Shown here: positions 56,395 to 64,000 of the stretch, one piece after another | Layout: each line of letters starts with the position of its first letter | Numbering within the stretch: the stretch's first letter is position 1 | Program-made: the position numbers and the translations under genes | Assembly: GCA_033439765.1 (NCBI GenBank) | Contig: JAULSN010000003.1 | Location: 5,208,001 to 5,272,000, forward strand | Direction of reading: 5' to 3' | Source: Lasiosphaeria ovina | Taxonomy: Eukaryota; Ascomycota; Sordariomycetes; Sordariales; Lasiosphaeriaceae | DNA length: 64,000 nt | The notes under the pieces: generated by a model | What the model saw: only the letters and a program-made list of their open reading frames with translations | Told to the model about the DNA's origin: nothing | Database searches by the model: none

Positions 56395-59300
56395 TCATAA
56401 CCCCATATAAACAATCCCGGCCCACAAAAACGGCTCATCCTCAAACTCCAAATCCACGTCGTCATCATCATCATCATCATCATCATCATCACCACCCAAT
56501 CCCTTAGTCTCCTCCCTTAACCTCCTCACAGCCACATTAACCGCCTCCGCCACTCTCTCATAGCATATCCCTCCATCACCACCACCACCTCCCCGATTAT
56601 TCCCTCCCTCCCCACCCTCCCGATTCCCCTGTTGCAAAACCACCCGCCACATCCGACCCGAAACCTTCACCGCCCTCCGGTCACTGACCTGCCAGAGCGT
56701 GCCCACAACCTGCGGAAACCCCGCCAGTTGAAAGGCCGCCGCGAGATGCAATCCCTCGTCCAATAGCCACGCCGTCTTGGTATTAGCAACGTGGCACGCA
56801 GAAAGGCAGGTTAGCCTGGCGAACGGCAAGCGGTGGGACGCGATGTCGGAGACGGTCAAGGGCCCCGGGCCTGGCGGGTCGCTATCGGGGGAGGACTCCC
56901 AGTCGGGCAGGAGGAGGCGGGATCGGGAGGGGTCCGAGGTTGAGGCGATGCCGTGGCAGGAGAGGTGGAGGATGGAGACGGGGGCGGTGGCGGAGGTTAG
57001 ACGGGAGAGGAAGGCGGGTTTGGTCAGGGGACTTGGGGACGAGGGGAGGGGAGGGTTGGTGAGCACTGTGACGGGTAGGAAGGGAGATAGGAGGGAGGAA
57101 AGGTTGGAGACTTCGTCGAGGGCAAAGGGGAGGTCGGCTTCGGAAGGGGTTTGTTGCATTGCGACGAGGAGGGCGGTACCTGTGTTTGGTTCTTGGTGAG
57201 GGAGGGTTTCGGCACAGGAGAGACGGTCCTGGGCGTGTCGGAGGGACTTAATGGTGGTAGCGTAGCTGGAGATGATAGTGTCCATGGCGTTGAAGCCGGT
57301 GACGGGGTCGGTGGCTGCGTGGATCGGGAGGTTGGTCATGACGCTCGCTAGAATCCAGCATTATGCGGTGCTGGGCGCCGTCGGGCGGTGGAGGAAGCCT
57401 AGTAAGGATTGGCTGGACAACGCTGTGCCAGAGCCAGGCGAGGATGTCCCGCACCACCTGGTTAGCCTCGATTCTGTCAATCGTTCCGGTGCTTTCGTCT
57501 TGGATTGCTTGAGTAAGCTTATTGGCGTGATCAACGGCCTCCTCGACGGCTAGACCTGGCAGGTTGACGTTCCATATCTGAGTGCGCTGGACGATCAATG
57601 CATCGCTTCTCAGGCTTGATACGTTGATGAGAATGATGTAGGATGATGGCCCGACCCTTTCTTGGAGCTGTTCAGCTGTTGGGGCCATCAGGAAATTCTG
57701 AAGACCTTTAAGCTGTCTTATGTTCTGAACAACGCTGTCAAAGGCTTTGGCGGCTGCGATTCTTGCCTCTGGGCCTCGATTCCATAACGTGCCCGTGTTG
57801 GGGTCTGCAAGTCCGGCCCCTTGATCGGAGGTGGCATTGTCAATAAGTCTGCTGGCTTCTTTGAACTCTGTAGCTAGTCGCTCGTCACGCTCCTCCAAGA
57901 ACGCTATGTCTGTCCTTGTGTCGATAAGCATGCTGTTCATAATCCCTCGGCTCGCTTCGAGGGCCCGGACTGCCTCTCCGGCGCTGTCACCAGCTGCCAA
58001 GAGCGTCGAAGTTGCATAACTCCCCAGGCCGCTGAAAGTAGAGATCATCTCTTGCTGTTCCTCCTTCCGAAGGAGACGAGGGCTCAAAGTTGGAAGAAGT
58101 TTGATAGCTAGCCTAGCAAAGCCTGCCGCTGTTTGTATGTCGGCTTCAGAACGACCAGCGAGGAGAACAATCGCCCGATAAGTTGCTGTAACTCTTTGAA
58201 GCGAGGAGGCAGTATCGAGCTCGGCTACTTCTCGATATGCAGCAAGTGCGTGATGATACGACGGCGAGTCGCCTCGATGCTTGTGCAGCTCCTCGTGTGC
58301 TAGACCCAAGTTGTTCAGCCATAGCGCTGTGCAGCTGTGGTTTTTCGGCATTACCTCCAAAGCTTCACTGAGATGGGATATAGCGATTTCAAGATGCTTC
58401 ACGTATTGCGGGCTGGCACTCCCTTCTGACTGGGCTTTTCCCAGATAGGCATTCCCCAGTTGTCCAGCGGGGAGATAGCTAGCCGGCAGATTCTTCGACA
58501 GCTCAACCGACTCGCTGGATGCAGCCAGACAACTTTCCCAGTCCTCTTCCGCACCATTCAGGGCGAACCGGAGCTGTAAAGCATAGCCCAACGTGTAGAG
58601 TCTTCCTGGGCGCAGAGATTTCCAGACACAATCAATATCAACTGCCTCTTGATAGAATCGGATGGCGTTGTCGAGAAAGCTTCTGTCCTCTGCCTCCTGA
58701 TACGCTCGTAAGAGGCAGTTTGCGAACGCCACCAATGCGAGCGTGTAGTCTATCGAGGACTCGTCCAGCATCTCAAGAGCTTTTTCAGCCATGGCGGAAG
58801 CAGAGTTGAGGTCATCAAGCGACCCACGAAGGTCAAAGCGCGCGAGCAAAGCCACGCTGAGATTCATGTAGACAGTGGAACCCGCATTGCGAGCCACGCC
58901 GACCTCGATCCTGTCTGCCGCCGTCGCGGCTTGCTTCAAGACGTCGACGGCTTTGTCAAGGTGATCGGCAACTGACGAGTGATCGAAGTGCAGGATGAGG
59001 GCCTCGGCGAGCGCGGACCGGTACTGAATCCCTTGAATGCTTTCCTCCGGAGTCTCTTCGCAAATTGATGTGAGAGTGTGGATAGACTCTTCAATATCGC
59101 GCTCATTGCCGTCTCGGACAAATCGATAGAGCAGGCAAAGACCGTAGCACCACTTGCCGTAGTTCGAAACCGAAGGGGTAGCCGGAAGTTCTCGGAGAGC
59201 CGGCTCTAGCATACTCAGAGCATCATCTAGACTGGTGCCTGAGCTGTCAATCTTGTGATGAACCCGGAGGGCATCCGCTAGATTAATAGTGAGCCGAAGA

Positions 59301-60043
59301 GCTTTGGGGCTTTGCTGTTCGGATGCCAGTTCTACCGCCATGTAGTAATAAGCAATGGCCTCCCCGAGGATCTCTTGTGACGGATAATGGGTGAAGAGGG
59401 TTTCGAGCACCATGGCGTATGTGTCGAGGAAAACAGCTTGATATGGATCATCGTCATCTGAAGCATTGACTGCCTCCGCCGCGAGCTCTGATGCTCGTTG
59501 CAGGTCACCGGGGTCCCCATCTGGGTCGCTTCGGAACTTATCGAGCAGGGAGGCGGCCAAGCCATTCAGAATCTTGAGCCTTGTTGACGCACTCGGGTTG
59601 GCTTCCAGTCCTTCTTGGTACAACGAGATGGCTTCGTCGAGTATGGCTGCGTCCGGTTGGAATTCCCGAAGGTTTCTTAGCGAGTTCCCGAGGTTTGACA
59701 GCAACACCGGTTTCAGGGCAGCGGCAGCGCATCCGCTCCCTTCCCGCAACACCGAAACAGCTTGCTCGGCGTATTCCGTGTTTCCAGACATGGATCCTAG
59801 ATCCATTAGGAAGAGTCCAAGATTGTTGAGGTACCCCGCAAGTTTAGGGAGCTGGCTGTTTCTCGACATGTCTATCGCTTGGTGGATGGTTGTGATGGCC
59901 GTTTGTAGCGTCTCTTGGTCGGACTTCATCAGCGCAGATCGCCAGATGGCCTTGGCTAACGTGTTCAGAGCCTCGGCCCTCTCTGCTCCGTCGGTGGGGG
60001 TCGCCCTGACAGCCTTCTCGAGCGAAGAGGTTTCACGATCCAT
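56395..60043 (-). CDS. TPR-CHAT protease-like protein, frameshifted
   Basis: A protein of about 1,200 residues in two overlapping frames, 60043-57248 and 57339-56395. The first 880 residues are TPR-like helical repeats, e.g. LAGYLNNLGLFLMDLG, VLLSNLGNSLRNLREF, DAAILDEAISLYQEGLE and ALWLNNLGLAHEELHKHRGD. The C-terminal CHAT domain (caspase-related, clan CD) shows PSSYIILINVSS, LLVAMQQTP, ILHLSCHG with the catalytic His, LTCLSACHVANT with the catalytic Cys, and AAAFQLAGFPQVVGTLW. At about 57358-57363 the frame changes by one base with no splice sites, between the TPR part and PIHAAT. Otherwise it is undamaged. An Asp run near the C-terminus comes from an ATC microsatellite. It starts 330 bp from the divergent gasdermin-like gene and is the likely activating protease of that pair. 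Confidence 0.85.
56461..56492. repeat. ATC microsatellite in coding sequence
   Basis: About ten ATC units, read as an Asp tract on the minus strand near the C-terminus of the CHAT gene. Confidence 0.9.
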
Positions 60044-60373
60044 TGGGAGGACGGAGGAGGATACGGCGTGGTGGAGGACAATGCTGGTGCCAATTGCGAG
60101 GCCTTTGAGACTGGAGCGGGGTTGTGAAGAAGGTCAAAGATTTGACGCACTGCCCAGAGGTGAGCCAATGCCTGGCGAGGAAAGATGTATGTACCAGATC
60201 CGTTCGAGTCACACAAACCAATGGGGGCAAGAATTTCAGCCGCAGCACGTGCAGCACATCACGGTGGCACCACCGTTGCGTGAGAAAAGCGGGGAAGGAA
60301 TTCTGGATAGAGATCAGCCAGAAGGAACTTGTCAACCTAAAGGCTAGAATCTAAGCGCAAACTAATTAGAAAG
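60044..60373. promoter_or_regulatory. Bidirectional promoter of CHAT and gasdermin-like genes
   Basis: 330 bp separate the two divergent start codons, so shared regulation is plausible. No clear TATA box or repeated operator was identified. Confidence 0.55.
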
Positions 60374-61237
60374 ATGTCGCCACCAGCCTTGTCGAGGTTC
60401 ATGGACGGTTTTCTTACCGAAGGGGAAGTCGAGCTCGGCCGACTCGTCCTGGATACTGCAAACCCGCAGAAGAACTTTTGCAAAGCTGCTGGCCTGACGC
60501 TCACGGACGCTGATCGATCGCGGAGGGAGTTTGACAACATCGATAATATGGTCGGCGCTACATCCGCATCCAAATTCCAGCTTCTCCTGACGAAGCTCCT
60601 CGAGATCATTGCCGGTAAATCCTCCAAGTCAACCGACAATTTGAAGACGGCCAAGGCAGTGAGCTACGAGTTGTACAATGTTGACGAGAGGCTTGAGACG
60701 CTCCTCCAGGATGACAAAGTGAAGAAGTGGCTGGAGAAGTACAGGAGCAAAGCACGCATCTATCTGGTTGTGGCACTACACACCGTGAAGGACGCCTCCG
60801 TCACACTCGGCACGAATGATGCCTTGGAAGTGCATGTCAAAGCTACTGCCCCCGCTGCTCAGGCCGCAGATGCAATCGCTCCTGGCGCTTCGGTGGCTGC
60901 AAATGCAGCAGGCAGCGTGGAGGCAAAACTGGGCTACAGTCGTAGCCGTGAGCAATCGGCGTCTTTCGTCGCGCCAGGGGAACGAATTATAGCTGTCGGG
61001 TATCTGGAATTGCGCTTCCGCGCCTTCTTAAGCAGCACAGCGGAAGCGTCTCAACTCGCAAAGACTACGGTATGGAAATTGTTTGACACGTCGAGAGCGA
61101 CTGGCAGTGCCGACATGATCGAGGCAACGGTTCAAGGGGTTTCAGAGCTTGACAAGGGGCTCAAGGTTGAAGCGGAAAGCACGGGATCGACCGGAAGGTT
61201 CGTTATCCTTGAGGGTCAAGTGAGCGGCGGTGGGTAG
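60374..61237 (+). CDS. Gasdermin-like protein (RCD-1/HET-Q1 type)
   Basis: An intact intronless frame of 287 residues, the size of fungal gasdermin-like proteins (about 250-290). The start follows AAGATGTCGCC. The N-terminus reads FMDGFLTEGEVELGRLVLD; the centre has ARIYLVVALHTVKDASVTLG, an Ala/Gly-rich stretch (residues about 155-180), then YSRSREQSASFVAPGERIIA and VGYLELRFRAF. This order, a beta strand with YLVV, a variable Ala/Gly loop that could form the membrane-inserting hairpin, and a strand with F-x-x-P-x-G, parallels the pore-forming gasdermin domain. A short tail ending RFVILEGQVSGGG could be the inhibitory peptide removed by cleavage. Established: fungal members kill the cell when cut, and their genes commonly lie beside subtilisin or CHAT protease genes. 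The neighbour here is a TPR-CHAT gene. Assignment rests on my pattern recognition plus this context. Confidence 0.7.
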   Translation: MSPPALSRFMDGFLTEGEVELGRLVLDTANPQKNFCKAAGLTLTDADRSRREFDNIDNMVGATSASKFQLLLTKLLEIIAGKSSKSTDNLKTAKAVSYELYNVDERLETLLQDDKVKKWLEKYRSKARIYLVVALHTVKDASVTLGTNDALEVHVKATAPAAQAADAIAPGASVAANAAGSVEAKLGYSRSREQSASFVAPGERIIAVGYLELRFRAFLSSTAEASQLAKTTVWKLFDTSRATGSADMIEATVQGVSELDKGLKVEAESTGSTGRFVILEGQVSGGG

Positions 61238-62102
61238 GCTGGGAAGTCGGGGGTTTTGGATAACCACGCGAGATACATAGCCGATGGGTAGATATGAGGA
61301 ATATCACAACCCCGAGAAAAGTCAAGCCTTCCATCCAGTAATCACTCTTCCTGCCACAGGCGGTTTTTCAAACTTCCTGAACATGTCGCCCGATGTGTCA
61401 AAAAAAAAAAAGACATATATATCACTGTTAGCTCTACAGCTACTAGAGGAATTTCACTTTTGGCCGTATAGCGCAGTGGTTAAGTTCTGGGACACTATGC
61501 CTATGTGGATAGAGCGTTGGTTAAGAAGAAGTAGGCACCACTCGCGAGGGTCCTCGGGGCTCGGTCTCCCGCAAATATACCTCCCTGAGCCACCGTATAG
61601 CCATCTCCATAGTGATATAGCCCTTTTTTGAGTAATTGTGCTTCCAATTGGGCAGCTCGGGGCGGAAACTACTGGGTCTGGAGCGAATAACTGCTTGGAT
61701 CGTCTAGAATATCGCTTTCTAACGGGAAAGGATCGTCGAAATCGTCCATTTATTTCGCCAGTCAGCTCAGTCGATTGAAGCGAAAAGGAAGGAAGTTTTA
61801 CTTGCAGAGGAAAGCTGCGTTGTTAGTGCGTGGTGATCGACTGTTGGATTGAAGTAGTTGTTGTGGTGTAGTTGGCGAGGTGCACTTGGCTTATACAGCT
61901 GGCTAGGTGCACTTAGCTGCAAGTGGCGGTGCTGCAATTGAAATGAGGAACTTTACTATACAACTAGGCTAGGCTGTCTTGGAGGTAAAAAGTGGGTGGT
62001 GGCTTAGCACCAATGATGGACCATACCATCTAAGTGAACAATGCCGTACTACCAATGGATCAGGCGGTCCGCACATCCCCCGCTTCGCTTTCTCTGCAAT
62101 GT
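61238..62102. other. Intergenic, no gene seen
   Basis: 3' flanks of two convergent genes. A run of A (61399-61411) and a tRNA-like A-box stretch near 61466 without a B box. No supported gene. Confidence 0.45.
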
Positions 62103-63004
62103 TCATTTCAGTTGCTTATTGTATTCTAAACGGACTTTTTCCAGGTTCCCCAGCAGGAGGTCGGTAGTGAACGGTGTGCTAGGTCTCTTCCAGCCTAGCT
62201 TGGTAGGTAAACGTTCGTTTTCTAACAAGGGGTTAGCCCGAGAAGCACTAGTGTAGGAATGCCTAAACGACGTACGAAACAGGTATTCCACAAGCCTCTT
62301 ATCCACGGTGATGGATTGTGCGTCTCCAAGAATGGAGATAAAGGCGGCTGTCTCTCCTAGAATGAACCCCTGACCAAGTTCGGATATCGAGTATGTTGGA
62401 TCAGTCGCCTTGCACGTCTTCATGCGGGCGATGATGGAAGCAGTGCCGCTTTCGACATTGACCACGTCGCCCCAGTACGAACGCGTCTCATCAAAGGCTT
62501 GCTGGTTGAAGACGTCGGCGTGTCCCACGAAGGCATCAACGCGGCTGTCAATATGCATGTGAGAGAGGTTCCCTTGGCTAAGTGGCAGGGTGGGAAGGGG
62601 CATACGAGAGACTGGCATCGTGCTCCAGCACATTATGGCGGCTCAGGTGGTCAAGCGAGAACCAGGTGGCGTTGGGCTCTGGATTCGTTGCGATAGCAAA
62701 ATCGAACAGAAAATGTGAGATGTTTGCATCGAAATGGACGGCGTTAAAGAGACCGTCAGCTAGGTCTTTTTGGGTAATGTATTTGCCGGAACGAGGTAAG
62801 AAGCCGTGGTTCGCAAAGGTGTTGAGGAATGGGCAGGGCCCACGGACTTTCGTGGCGTGAGTTAATTAATGCACATTGATGCTTGGAACGACCGTTCGAC
62901 ATACCATGGCCTGCCTCGGGCCCATGCCATTGCTCAAAAGGGTCCTGGCTTGTGTTGCTGGCCGCAACGGCTACCGTCACAGAAAAGAACGCTGCAAGCC
63001 TCAT
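62103..63004 (-). CDS. Secreted heme-thiolate peroxidase (chloroperoxidase family)
   Basis: Four exons, 63004-62905, 62846-62606, 62544-62276 and 62221-62103, 242 residues with matching phases. The start MRLAAFFSVTVAVAA is a signal peptide; an ATG two codons upstream (63010) is equally possible. GPCPFLNTFANHGFLPRSGK contains the proximal Cys heme ligand of the Pro-Cys-Pro motif. NVLEHDASLSRVDAFVG holds the Glu-His-Asp acid-base triad of this family. Later come ISELGQGFILGETAAFISIL and NERLPTKLGW, both conserved. It would act outside the cell as a peroxidase, peroxygenase or haloperoxidase; the substrate cannot be told. Shorter than Caldariomyces-type enzymes, near the short fungal class. Intact. 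Confidence 0.88.
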
Positions 63005-64000
63005 GGTCAATGCGAATGATGCAAAGGTGGTGACCTACCCTGGATTGGGGTAATTCACGAAACCAGCTCTGACTTATATGACTACTCGGGAATACAAACT
63101 CGTTTCGACATTGGGACGGCAGATAGACGTCGAAGTGTGCATATAGCCGCGCAAGCGTTTTCGTATTCATGCTGGCTAATGTTGTATTCGATGCGGTTTT
63201 TGCTAATTGCTTGCGGTTGATTGGGTACCTACCTACCGGGAGTCGCATTTCCTAGTCCCCGGATCCGACGTAGAAGATGTAATTCGCCCGGGGCCGGGGT
63301 TGAGTTAAGCCCCGAACAAATCACAGAGCAACGGGCCAAGCAGACCTTGGGTCGGTCAGTTACATCCTGCCGGGACATCTCATGCCGCATCTAATCTCCG
63401 CTCCGTCCATAATTACGCGCATGGCTACTCCTCCACCAATCATATTTCAACTTCCCGCAGGATCTCTGAGCTGTTCGTATCCTACTCTCACCCTTCAGCC
63501 CCGGCCACAACTTGAAGGTTGAGAGGAGTTCAGACGAGGTTCAATCATAGAACGGTGCCATAGGCGTGCTCTGTTGGTCGCAATATCGCTTAGACGGATA
63601 TAAAAAGGTCTCGGCGGCAGCGAGATGCTTGTTCATTAATAGTGTTTGGGCTTCTTCAGAACGCAATTTTAGCCGAGGGGACAGAAAACGGGTCTCTGGG
63701 GCTGTGCAGCTGCCGCGTATGGGTTCACCACACCCGCCACACCAGAATCCTTGATTATCCGACACAAGCTCATCCCATATGAACCGTACGCGACACCCCT
63801 ATGGCGCTTCCTCGGCAACCTTGGTGATGCTGCCATTGCCCGGACCAATGTTTCCACCGCTAGGCCAACGCCGGGTCGGTTGCTTTAGGAGCTGGACATA
63901 GGGTTCGTCGCCCTCAGACACCACAAATCGTTCGGCTAATGTGCCACGCGGGGTGAAGCCCGAAGCCCTATACATATAAATACACCCATCCTATTGCCAG
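63005..64000. other. No gene recognised
   Basis: Promoter side of the peroxidase gene, then short frames on both strands. Near 63770 the plus strand reads IPYEPYATPLWRFLGNLGD, which looks protein-like, but there is no start, family or continuation that I can support; a gene edge beyond the window is possible. Confidence 0.4.

Noticed and set aside
59466..60347. 293-codon plus-strand frame
   Set aside because: Antisense to the TPR part of the CHAT gene and its promoter; no motif.
61460..61575. tRNA-like stretch TAGCGCAGTGGTTAAG
   Set aside because: Resembles an A box, but there is no GGTTCGA B box, no acceptor-stem pairing and no cloverleaf by eye.

Overview
The window looks like nuclear DNA of a filamentous ascomycete (Pezizomycotina). 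Genes have short introns with fungal donor, branch and acceptor sites. Families include fungal Pth11/SAT4-type rhodopsin-domain proteins, DUF7580, C2H2 acuF-like proteins and heme-thiolate peroxidase. Old repeats are depleted of CpA and TpG, enriched in TpA, and carry many CAG/CAA/TGG to TAG/TAA stops: the mark of repeat-induced point mutation (RIP). No bacterial operons, CRISPR arrays or rRNA were seen.

Layout. 1-4.5 kb: a Gypsy reverse-transcriptase scrap and a RIP-damaged protein kinase followed by WD40-like sequence with a 36-bp tandem repeat. 4.5-10 kb: LINE scrap, unassigned RIP-burnt DNA and a pogo/Fot1-type DNA transposon with both terminal inverted repeats. 10-31.6 kb: a nest of LTR retrotransposons: two opposed copies of one Gypsy family (Gypsy-1), a 5' Copia-2 element, a full-length minus-strand Copia-1, a full-length chromovirus-type Gypsy-2, and solo LTRs. 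Target-site duplications (GTTAT, ATAGT, GAGTG) give the insertion order.

31.9-45 kb: a gene-bearing stretch with much decay: a rhodopsin-domain membrane protein, a truncated secreted alpha/beta hydrolase, an eight-exon HAD-like fusion protein, a broken single-span membrane protein, a multi-span membrane protein, a tyrosinase N-terminal fragment and a secreted DUF4419 protein. 45-48.8 kb: a decayed secreted-protein gene split by a clean solo Gypsy-2 LTR, and further LTR relics.

48.8-61.2 kb is the most interesting part: genes of types associated with fungal NLR, allorecognition and cell-death systems. In order: a kinesin-light-chain TPR array with a Cys/His-rich head (minus), a C2H2 protein (minus) that continues in frame into that head after a single stop, a divergent DUF7580 gene (plus), an NB-ARC/TPR fragment, a LINE fragment, a 1,200-residue TPR-CHAT protease-like gene (minus), and, head to head with it, an intact 287-residue protein whose size and layout fit the fungal gasdermin-like family (RCD-1/HET-Q1). 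Inferred logic: the TPR-CHAT protein would cut the gasdermin-like pore former to trigger cell death. In this sequence the CHAT gene has a one-base frameshift between the TPR part and the CHAT domain. The window ends with a four-exon secreted heme-thiolate peroxidase (minus) and about 1 kb without a recognised gene.
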